From: Methanobacteriota archaeon
GTDB lineage: Archaea; Thermoplasmatota; Thermoplasmata; RBG-16-68-12
Length of the DNA stretch: 5,743 nt
Direction of reading: 5' to 3'
Assembly (NCBI GenBank): GCA_005878665.1
Contig: VBLR01000043.1
Coordinates: forward strand, 1-5,743
Positions 1 through 5,578 of the stretch are shown in pieces (position 1 is the stretch's first letter; each line of letters starts with the position of its first letter). Position numbers and translations under genes: made by a program. The notes beneath the pieces were generated by a model. It made no database searches and had not been told where the DNA came from. It was given only the letters and a program-made list of their open reading frames with translations.

Positions 1-347
1 TCGTCCGTCGCAGCGAAAAAGTCGGCACCTTCCAGGGACGCTGGTCCGCCATCTCGGGACACATCGAAGGCCGCGAAGATCCCAAACATCGAGCCTTGGT
101 GGAGGTCCGCGAAGAGACCGGGCTCCGTGGAATCGTGTTCCGCTCGGCCGGAGATCCGGTCCTCGCGAGGGACGGGGCGACCATGTACCTCGTCCATCCG
201 TTCCTCTTCGATGCCCCGAGCCGACGGGTGCACCTCGACTGGGAAAATGTGGAACATCGGTGGATTCGCCCCGAGGAGTTGCATCGCTTCGCGACCGTCC
301 CACGCCTGATGGACGTGGTCGCGGGCGTCCTCGGGCCTTCCGCGTGA
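1..347 (+). CDS. Nudix hydrolase, 3' part (start lies outside the window)
   Basis: Nudix proteins are soluble enzymes that cleave nucleoside diphosphates linked to another group, using a divalent metal; the substrate here cannot be told. Reading from base 3, 114 residues are visible and end at a TGA at 345-347. The Nudix box spans visible residues 19-41 and follows G-x5-E-x7-x-E-V-R-E-E-T-G-L. Metal-binding glutamates E34, E37 and E38 are present, but the arginine that normally precedes the first of them is V33. The segment GRWSAISGHIEG before the box and the tail with W-I-R-P-E-E-L and T-V-P-R-L resemble, from memory, the Nudix domain that some archaea fuse to an eIF-2B-like domain; here the protein stops right after the Nudix fold, so it stands alone. 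The N-terminal strands and start codon are missing. It converges on the IleRS gene with 9 bp between stop codons. Confidence 0.9.
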   Translation, partial: VRRSEKVGTFQGRWSAISGHIEGREDPKHRALVEVREETGLRGIVFRSAGDPVLARDGATMYLVHPFLFDAPSRRVHLDWENVEHRWIRPEELHRFATVPRLMDVVAGVLGPSA

Positions 348-348
348 A

Positions 349-364
349 CCGGGATGTCATCCGG
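349..364. repeat. Short imperfect palindrome between two convergent stop codons
   Basis: The 16 bases ccgggatgtcatccgg form a near-palindrome (CCGG + GATG / CATC + CCGG around a central T, with one extra G). It covers the IleRS stop at 357-359 and begins two bases after the Nudix stop. The loop would be very tight and no T-run follows on either strand, so it is at most a weak candidate for a two-way 3'-end signal. Nothing else resembling a terminator is visible between these genes. Confidence 0.25.
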
Positions 365-3300
365 AGCCGGAGGCGGTGGACCCCGTCGAGACGTCAACGA
401 CCCGGTCCACTTCCCGCTCGAGCAGCGTCATCTGGTGGGCGTCGAGGGTCGACGGATTGACGGAGAGGACAAGGACCCCGTTGTTCACGGCGACTTGATC
501 CCGGATCGCCTGAACGAGGCGCAGGACCGTCAGGAAGTTGTTGTTTGTCACCAAGTATTCGATGGCGTCCAACAGGACCACGCCGTTTTCGCGGGAGAGG
601 AACTGTTCCGCGGCCAAGGCCAGCTTCTCGAGGTCTTTCGGTCGGATCGTGTCCTCCCTCCCGACGTTGCTGAGCCACAGGACCGGGAGGTCGGAGAGGC
701 CGAAGCGTTCCCGGACTTTCTGTGGGAACAGCCGCGTGAAGACCATTCCTTTCTTGCCCGCCTTCTGCGCGATTAGGAACAGACGGTACGCCTCCTCCGG
801 CGTCGCCTCCCGCACGAGGTACGACGAGGAGTCCTTCAGCAGCGGCGGAGGCGCGTCTCCGCTGGCCCCGATCGAGACCGACGCCGCCCGGAGCTTCTGA
901 GGTGCGCCGCACGATGGACACTCGGAAGAGCCGAGGGGGATGAGCTCTCCGCACGCAACGCAGGGCACTCGGGACGGAGTCCCCTGCGGTGCCTGACCCG
1001 ACAAGGCGAAGCCGCACACGGGACACGCGTCCACGCCCGGCGGAATCGCGGAGCTGCATCGAGGGCACGGCGTGGCCTCGGTCGTCATCGCCTCCCCGCA
1101 TCGTGGACAACGTCGCATCTCGGACGGAACCGAAGCTTGGCAGATGCGGCAGATCGCCCCGGCCTTCTCCGGGGAGGCGACGAATTCGAAGATTCGATCG
1201 ATGTCCCCCGCGGCAAGGCCGTCCACGGCCGCCAGCTCCTGTTTCGTCGCCGCCCGCAGCGTCGCGAGGCTCTTGTAGCCGGCGTCGAACAGGGTCATCG
1301 CCTTCGGCACGGTGATCCCCGGAATCCGCGTGAACTCGCGGATCGCCTCCGAGAGATGGAAGGGCGTCACGCCGATCGTCACGGCATGGCCATCGACATC
1401 CTTCCACTCGACCACGCGCTCGGATTCGACGGACTTGTCCGTGAAGGTCAAGCTGCGTGACCGTGTCTCGCGGGCGATGAACGCCCTCTGTAATTCGAGG
1501 CTCGCCGAGAACTCCTTGTCCGTCTTGATGACCGTCGCGATGAAGTCGTCCACGTCGAGATCCAAGTCTTTCCGCATCTGCTGGATCCGGCGGATCAATT
1601 CCCGGGCGTACGCCTCGGCCTGCAGCTCCCGAGTCACGCGAAGGTCGAGATAGACCTCGCCGTGAGGCGTTTCGACCCGTGCGATGTCCGCGGGGAGCGC
1701 TTTCTCGAAGCGCACCATCGAAGGTTCGATCGAGAGCGTCTGCCCATCCACCTGGAGGGAATAGGCCCCTCGCTCGAGGGCCCGGCGAATCTCATCGGCA
1801 GGGCGGGCCGCGAGGAGCTTCACGATCTTGGGCGCGAGACCCTTGTAAGTCTTCCCAATCGCGGCGGGGTCGGGTTTCGCCACGACGATCGTCCCCGGGA
1901 AGTCGTCCGTCGACCCCAAGATCGCGAGGTCTTTTGCGTTCACCTGATCCAAGAAGATGCTTCGAAGGTTGGCGAGCGCCTCGGCCGCTTCGGCGGTCGC
2001 CGTCCGAACCGCGATCATCTTCAGGGGCCAACGGAGCTTGCGGCCTCCCTTCTGCCGTTCCTTGGAGACGACTTCCACGAGATCCTGGACGATCGTCATG
2101 GACCGCTCCAGCTCCGGCCGGAGCCGTTGCTCGTTGACGACCGGCCAGTCGAGCATGTGGACGCTGAGCTTTCGTCCATCGAGGCGTTGGTAGATCGCCT
2201 CCGCGATGTGCGGCGTGACCGGCGCGAGCAGGAGGGCCAGCGTGCTCAGGGCTTCGAAGAGAACGTGATAGGCCGCCAGCTTGTCCCGGTCCTCCGTCTC
2301 CGTCCAGGTGCGCCCGCGGACCAGTTTGACGTACCAGCGCGACAGGTCGTCGAGGATGAACGACTCGACCGCGCGGGCGGCTCGGTGGAGGCTGTACGTC
2401 GCCATCTCCGCATCCACGGTCTTCTTGAGACCCTCGAGCCTCGACAGGAGCCAGCGGTCCTCCGGGCGCAGGCCGCCTTCGATCGAGGCGCGGTCCGCCG
2501 CGAACGGATCGAAGCGGTCCAGGACCATGTAGGTCGTCGTGAACCGCAGGACGTTCCAGAGGATGTTCAAGGTGCGGTGCGCGTTCCGGACGCCTTCCTC
2601 TTGGAACGTGATGTCGTCCCAGGGCGCGTTCACGGCGATGACGTAGAAACGCAGCGGATCCACTCCGAACTTGCTGATGACGGTCTCCGGCTCGATGTAG
2701 TTCCCGAGGGACTTGTGCATCTGCCGGCCATCCGGGCCGTTCACCCAGCCGTGCATCATCACTTGGTCGTACGGGGCCCGATCGAACGCCAGGACGCCGG
2801 CCGCGAGTTGGGAGCTGAACCAACCGCGGGTCTGGTCCGGGCCCTCGACGATCCAATCCTGCGGCCACCAGCGGCGGAACTCGTCCTCGCGCGCTGGGTA
2901 GCCGAGGCTCGCCCAGCTCGAGACGCCGCTGTCGAACCACACGTCGACGGTCTCGGGCACCCGCCGCATCTCGCCGTCGCACTTCTCACAAGGCAGGACG
3001 ACGCGGTCGATGCCGGGCCGGTGGAGGTCCATCCCCTCCGTGTAGCCGTTCGCCTTCCGCAGGGCGTCGGCCGATCCGACCACGGTCCAATGCTTACACT
3101 TGAGGCACCGCCAGATCGGGAGCGGGCTGCCCCAGTATCGCTGCCGCGAGATGCACCAATCTCGGAGGTTCGTGGTCCAGTCGAGCTGGCGGGCGGACCC
3201 GGCCCATTCCGGGAACCATGTGACCCGCCGCACCTCCTCGACCATCTTCGGCTTGAAATCCGTGACGTTGAGGAACCATTGGACGGTCGCACGGAACAGG

Positions 3301-4520
3301 ATCGGCGTCTTGCACCGCCAACAGTGACCGTACGCATGCACGATCGTCTCCTCCGCAAACAACGCTTTGGCGGCGCGGAGGTCCGCGATGATCCGAGGGT
3401 TCGCCTCCCAGACGCCCTGGCCCGCATACGCCCCGGCGTCCTCGGTGAAGTGGCCTCGGGCATCCACGGGAGAGAAGGCGGGGAGGCCCAGTTTCTGACC
3501 GAGTTCGAAGTCCTCGGGTCCGTGACCCGGTGCGGAGTGGACCAGCCCGGTGTATTCGGCGACGACCGTCTCCGAGGAGACCACCTTGTGGACCCACTCC
3601 CCTTTCGCGGCTTTCTGGTACGGCAGCTTCGTCCGGAGCGGATGGAGGTACGCGAGCCCGACCAGCTCGCTCCCGTTCTTCGTCTCGACAACGGAGTATT
3701 TCGCGACGCCGCCGCGGGCCATGATATCGGGCACCGCGGCCTCCATGACCCAGAGGTATTCCGGCTTCTTGCCGTGGGGGACTTTCACTTTCGCATATCG
3801 GAAGTCGGGGTGGACCGCGATCGCGAGGTTCGCCGGGAGGGTCCACGGCGTCGTCGTCCAGATCAGCAGGGACTCGTCCGGCTTACCTGCGACGCGGAAC
3901 TTGACGTAGACCGACGGGTCCGTTTCGTCGGCGTACTCGACTTCGGCATCCGCGAGGGCCGTCTCGTCCCGGGAACACCACTGGGTGGATCGCAAGGCTT
4001 CGTAGATCCAGCCGCGCTCGTGGGCGTGTTTCAGGGTCCACCAGGCCGCCTCGATGAATTCATTGCGGAGCGTCATGTACGGGCGTTCCCAATCCAGCCA
4101 GATGCCGAGCGACTGGAACTGCTTCGTCATCTTCTGGAGGAGATCCACCGCGAAGGTGCGGCACGTGTTCACGAACTTCTCGATGCCGAGGTCCTCGATC
4201 TCTTTCTTGTTCGTGATCCCGAGCGTCTTCTCGACCTGGACCTCGATCGGGAGACCGTGCATGTCATAGCCCGGCTGGTCTCGTACATGGTAGCCGCGCA
4301 TCCGATGGTAGCGGACGACGAGGTCCTTGATCGTCTTGTTCAGGACCTGACCGAGGTGGATGGATCCGGTCGTAAACGGCGGGCCGTCGCCGAAGTAGAA
4401 ATCCTCGCCCTTCTCCCGGGCCGCGACGGTCTTCTGGTAGACCTTCGCTCGGTTCCAGAATTCCTGGACTTGCCTCTCCACCTCTCGTGGAGCGTACGAC
4501 TTCTCCGCCTGCTTGATCAT
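357..4520 (-). CDS. ileS: Isoleucyl-tRNA synthetase with C-terminal HhH, zinc-ribbon and DUF835 extension
   Basis: This is the cytosolic class I enzyme that charges tRNA-Ile with isoleucine and edits misactivated valine. It has 1387 residues from the ATG at 4518-4520. In order: the HIGH-type motif is HLGQ at 55-58, in the context G-S-I-H-L-G-Q. The CP1 editing domain lies roughly at 200-400, with WTTTPWTLPAN at 221-231 and GHGPEDF at 332-338. Zinc-ligand pairs are at C400/C403, C472/C475 and C511/C514. DVWFDSG is at 526-532, PDQTRGWFSSQ at 561-571, and the KMSKS-type motif is QMHKS at 600-604. The anticodon-binding helical domain covers about 690-850 (SRWYVKLVRGRTW, LAPVTPHIAEAIY), followed by the archaeal C-terminal domain to about 1052. 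This layout is of the archaeal/eukaryotic IleRS type. The remaining 330 or so residues are an added module, listed separately. An in-frame ATG at 4563-4565 would add 15 basic residues; 4520 is preferred because M-I-K-Q-A-E-K-S-Y-A-P matches where family members start and an SD site sits 10 bases upstream. Confidence 0.97.
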   Translation of the reverse strand: MIKQAEKSYAPREVERQVQEFWNRAKVYQKTVAAREKGEDFYFGDGPPFTTGSIHLGQVLNKTIKDLVVRYHRMRGYHVRDQPGYDMHGLPIEVQVEKTLGITNKKEIEDLGIEKFVNTCRTFAVDLLQKMTKQFQSLGIWLDWERPYMTLRNEFIEAAWWTLKHAHERGWIYEALRSTQWCSRDETALADAEVEYADETDPSVYVKFRVAGKPDESLLIWTTTPWTLPANLAIAVHPDFRYAKVKVPHGKKPEYLWVMEAAVPDIMARGGVAKYSVVETKNGSELVGLAYLHPLRTKLPYQKAAKGEWVHKVVSSETVVAEYTGLVHSAPGHGPEDFELGQKLGLPAFSPVDARGHFTEDAGAYAGQGVWEANPRIIADLRAAKALFAEETIVHAYGHCWRCKTPILFRATVQWFLNVTDFKPKMVEEVRRVTWFPEWAGSARQLDWTTNLRDWCISRQRYWGSPLPIWRCLKCKHWTVVGSADALRKANGYTEGMDLHRPGIDRVVLPCEKCDGEMRRVPETVDVWFDSGVSSWASLGYPAREDEFRRWWPQDWIVEGPDQTRGWFSSQLAAGVLAFDRAPYDQVMMHGWVNGPDGRQMHKSLGNYIEPETVISKFGVDPLRFYVIAVNAPWDDITFQEEGVRNAHRTLNILWNVLRFTTTYMVLDRFDPFAADRASIEGGLRPEDRWLLSRLEGLKKTVDAEMATYSLHRAARAVESFILDDLSRWYVKLVRGRTWTETEDRDKLAAYHVLFEALSTLALLLAPVTPHIAEAIYQRLDGRKLSVHMLDWPVVNEQRLRPELERSMTIVQDLVEVVSKERQKGGRKLRWPLKMIAVRTATAEAAEALANLRSIFLDQVNAKDLAILGSTDDFPGTIVVAKPDPAAIGKTYKGLAPKIVKLLAARPADEIRRALERGAYSLQVDGQTLSIEPSMVRFEKALPADIARVETPHGEVYLDLRVTRELQAEAYARELIRRIQQMRKDLDLDVDDFIATVIKTDKEFSASLELQRAFIARETRSRSLTFTDKSVESERVVEWKDVDGHAVTIGVTPFHLSEAIREFTRIPGITVPKAMTLFDAGYKSLATLRAATKQELAAVDGLAAGDIDRIFEFVASPEKAGAICRICQASVPSEMRRCPRCGEAMTTEATPCPRCSSAIPPGVDACPVCGFALSGQAPQGTPSRVPCVACGELIPLGSSECPSCGAPQKLRAASVSIGASGDAPPPLLKDSSSYLVREATPEEAYRLFLIAQKAGKKGMVFTRLFPQKVRERFGLSDLPVLWLSNVGREDTIRPKDLEKLALAAEQFLSRENGVVLLDAIEYLVTNNNFLTVLRLVQAIRDQVAVNNGVLVLSVNPSTLDAHQMTLLEREVDRVVDVSTGSTASGSG
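360..1364 (-). other. C-terminal extension of IleRS: HhH, six CxxC motifs, DUF835
   Basis: These are residues about 1053-1387 of the IleRS polypeptide, in the same unbroken frame. Residues about 1061-1113 read as a helix-hairpin-helix pair (R-I-P-G-I-T-x-x-K-A, then L-x-x-A-T-x-x-E-L-x-x-V-D-G-L), a fold that usually contacts nucleic acid backbone. Six CxxC motifs follow at C1124/C1127, C1138/C1141, C1152/C1155, C1166/C1169, C1187/C1190 and C1201/C1204, consistent with three zinc ribbons. A short linker rich in small residues and proline (about 1211-1229) leads to a DUF835-like domain at about 1232-1377. Its hallmarks are Y-L-V-R-E-A-T-P-E-E-A, V-V-L-L-D-A-I-E-Y-L-V-T-N-N-N-F and a final L-L-E-R-E-V-D-R-V-V-D. 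DUF835 is a domain of unknown function that I recall from archaeal proteins with zinc ribbons and from signalling proteins. In an ordinary genome this set would be a separate gene; here no stop or well-placed start separates it from IleRS. Confidence 0.85.
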
Positions 4521-4525
4521 CGCAG

Positions 4526-4539
4526 CCCCGCTCCCGGGG
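4526..4539 (-). promoter_or_regulatory. Ribosome binding site of ileS, in a small hairpin loop
   Basis: On the minus strand CCCCG-GGAG-CGGGG forms a 5-bp GC stem whose tetraloop GGAG (4531-4534) is the Shine-Dalgarno core. Ten bases separate it from the ATG at 4520, a normal spacing, which supports that start over the in-frame ATG at 4565. Whether the hairpin folds in the mRNA is inference. Confidence 0.55.
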
Positions 4540-4582
4540 AATCGGGCCCGACGAGGCTTCTTCATCGCCTCGAGGAGCGATC

Positions 4583-4595
4583 GGCCTATCTGGCC
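4583..4595. repeat. Inverted repeat GGCC-5-GGCC just downstream of the ileS TATA box
   Basis: ggcctatctggcc has two GGCC arms around five bases. It lies between the TATA box and the expected transcription start of ileS, where an archaeal repressor could act. Each arm is itself a palindrome and the sequence is GC-rich, so chance is a fair explanation. Confidence 0.25.
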
Positions 4596-4599
4596 AGCG

Positions 4600-4607
4600 A
4601 TATAAAA
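4600..4607 (-). promoter_or_regulatory. TATA box of the ileS promoter
   Basis: The minus strand reads CTTTTATATCGC here; TTTTATAT fits the archaeal TATA consensus and stands out in a GC-rich background. Transcription would be expected to begin about 26 bases downstream, near 4577, giving an untranslated leader of roughly 57 bases before the ATG at 4520. No purine-rich BRE is obvious just upstream. The box lies 50 bases past the stop of the upstream SDR gene, so ileS can be transcribed on its own. Confidence 0.7.
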
Positions 4608-4657
4608 GCCTGCGGTCGTCCATCCATGCGCGTCCGCGGATGTCGCGTCGAGCCGAG

Positions 4658-5287
4658 TCAGTACGCGACCGCGGGCATCTTCTGAACAAACGCGTCGCTC
4701 GTCAACTGCCGGACCATGAAGTCCGCGACATCGGCACGGGAAATCCGAAGGCCCCACCGCGGGATGCCTTCGACCGCAACGCGATATTCGCCTTTCGGCG
4801 GACCGTTCGTCAAGAGGACCGCTCGTACGGCGATCCAGTCTACGTCCCGCCTCTGAAACTCTTCGAGCATCGCGCGATGTTCTCGGTACACGCCGGGCAA
4901 CCACATTCGTGCGATTCGCAGGCTCAGGTTGCCGAACAAGAACCCCGCCGACTCGCGCAACGCGCCCGCGACTGAGAGGGCCACGATCCGCCGGACGCCG
5001 TGCCGCTCCATTGCGTCGAGGATGTGTCGGACGCCGACCGAAAGCACCGGCGCGGGATTCCGGGCCGTGCTGCCGAGCGCGCTGAGGACGGCGTCCTGCC
5101 CTCTGATCGCCGCGTTGACCGAAACGGCATCCAGGACGTCCCCGCGAACGACGCGCAACCGCCCGGGGACCGACGCCATCCGAGAGGATTCGCGAGCGAA
5201 CGGCGTGACCTCGTGGCCGGCCTGCGTGGCCCGCTCGACGAGGAAGCGGCCGGTCCCACCGGTGGCGCCAAAGACGACGATGTTCAC
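4658..5287 (-). CDS. NAD(P)H-binding atypical SDR / NmrA-like protein
   Basis: This is a 209-residue cytosolic Rossmann-fold protein of the NAD(P)-binding type related to NmrA, YwnB and biliverdin reductase B; substrate unknown. The N-terminus begins directly with strand 1 and the dinucleotide loop G7-A-T-G10-G-T-G13. R32 after strand 2 suggests a preference for NADP(H). V-V-R-G-D-V-L-D at 46-53, then A-V-L-S-A-L-G-S at 66-73, and R-I-V-A-L-S-V-A-G-A at 100-109 are the expected later strands. The segment R-I-S-R-A-D-V-A-D-F at 181-190 is typical of the family's C-terminal part. The classical SDR Y-x-x-x-K is absent, as in other atypical members. The GTG at 5285-5287 is chosen because an SD (GGAGG, 5296-5300) sits 8 bases ahead and the fold starts there; an in-frame ATG at 5324-5326 would add 13 residues. 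It lies between tRNA-His and ileS on the same strand, with no visible TATA box of its own. Confidence 0.92.
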   Translation of the reverse strand: MNIVVFGATGGTGRFLVERATQAGHEVTPFARESSRMASVPGRLRVVRGDVLDAVSVNAAIRGQDAVLSALGSTARNPAPVLSVGVRHILDAMERHGVRRIVALSVAGALRESAGFLFGNLSLRIARMWLPGVYREHRAMLEEFQRRDVDWIAVRAVLLTNGPPKGEYRVAVEGIPRWGLRISRADVADFMVRQLTSDAFVQKMPAVAY

Positions 5288-5295
5288 GGGCTCTG

Positions 5296-5300
5296 CCTCC
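5296..5300 (-). promoter_or_regulatory. Shine-Dalgarno site of the SDR gene
   Basis: GGAGG on the minus strand is followed by eight bases and then GTG at 5287. It decides the GTG start over the in-frame ATG at 5326, which would place this site inside the coding region. Confidence 0.75.
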
Positions 5301-5384
5301 GCCCCTATGCACACGTCGCTCCTCAAGAACGTGGTGCGGTCCTCGGAAGCCAGCGTTCGGCGGAGATAGCCAACCTCACGCGAG

Positions 5385-5459
5385 GGCCGGGAGCGAGATT
5401 TGAACTCGCGTCAAGGGATCCACAGCCCCCTAGCATAACCAGGCTAGCCCATCCCGGCC
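5385..5459 (-). tRNA. tRNA-His, anticodon GTG
   Basis: The minus strand folds into a full cloverleaf without an intron. The 7-bp acceptor stem is GCCGGGA / TCCCGGC, with an encoded extra G at -1 (5459) facing discriminator C73 (5385); this G-1:C73 pair is the identity mark of tRNA-His. The T arm is GCGAG-TTCAAAT-CTCGC. The anticodon loop CTGTGGA has GTG at 5421-5423. The D loop keeps A14, G18-G19 and A21. No CCA is encoded. The D stem is weak, with G10-T25 and an apparent T13-T22 mismatch, and the anticodon stem ends in two G-T pairs; similar looseness occurs in archaeal tRNAs. Confidence 0.96.
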
Positions 5460-5483
5460 GCACGCCGCCCAACCGGGGAGGGG

Positions 5484-5496
5484 AATATAGTATTTT
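5484..5496 (-). promoter_or_regulatory. BRE/TATA element of the tRNA-His promoter, possibly two-way
   Basis: The minus strand reads AAAATACTATATT, an A-rich BRE-like run followed by TACTATAT (5492-5485). The box is centred about 30 bases before G-1, so transcription would start within a few bases of the mature tRNA 5' end, as is usual for archaeal tRNA genes. The plus strand of the same element (AATATAGTATTTT) also resembles a TATA box and points at the gene starting at 5579, where it would give a leader of roughly 60 bases. Confidence 0.7.
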
Positions 5497-5518
5497 GCTC
5501 GCCTGGAGGCGATCGAGC
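5497..5518. repeat. Inverted repeat next to the AT-rich promoter element
   Basis: GCTCG at 5497-5501 and CGAGC at 5514-5518 are complementary and enclose a tighter perfect repeat CGCCT-GG-AGGCG at 5500-5511. The two pairings partly compete. It abuts the TATA element and lies between it and the + strand gene, so it could be an operator or part of that gene's leader. No T-run follows, so it is not an evident terminator. Function is unknown. Confidence 0.3.
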
Positions 5519-5578
5519 CGCGACGGACTGGAGTTGTTTCACACACCTCTGATGGCGGTCCTCAACTAGCGCGGACAC

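Noticed and set aside
4563..4565. In-frame ATG as an alternative ileS start
   Set aside because: It would add 15 residues not expected for the family, and its GAGG is only two bases from the ATG; the ATG at 4520 has a better spaced SD. It cannot be fully excluded.
4521..4657. A T-box or other riboswitch in the ileS leader
   Set aside because: No T-box elements such as the conserved antiterminator bulge or a specifier stem-loop are visible; T-boxes are bacterial, and the predicted leader is too short.
1662..4685. A 1007-codon open frame on the + strand antisense to ileS
   Set aside because: It is very rich in Arg, Asp, Glu and Pro, shows no recognisable domain, and lies entirely opposite the clear IleRS coding sequence; long antisense open frames are expected in GC-rich codon-biased genes.
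4521..5312. Extension of the IleRS frame a further 264 codons upstream
   Set aside because: This part overlaps the SDR gene in another frame, is arginine-rich without domains, and lies across a TATA box and ribosome binding site that mark the true start at 4520.
5374..5385. Hairpin CCTC-ACGC-GAGG at the tRNA 3' end as a terminator
   Set aside because: The stem has only four pairs and no T-run follows, so there is no real support for termination.
5000..5569. A 189-codon + strand open frame across the SDR and tRNA region
   Set aside because: It runs through the tRNA gene and opposite the SDR gene, and its composition is that of a shadow frame.
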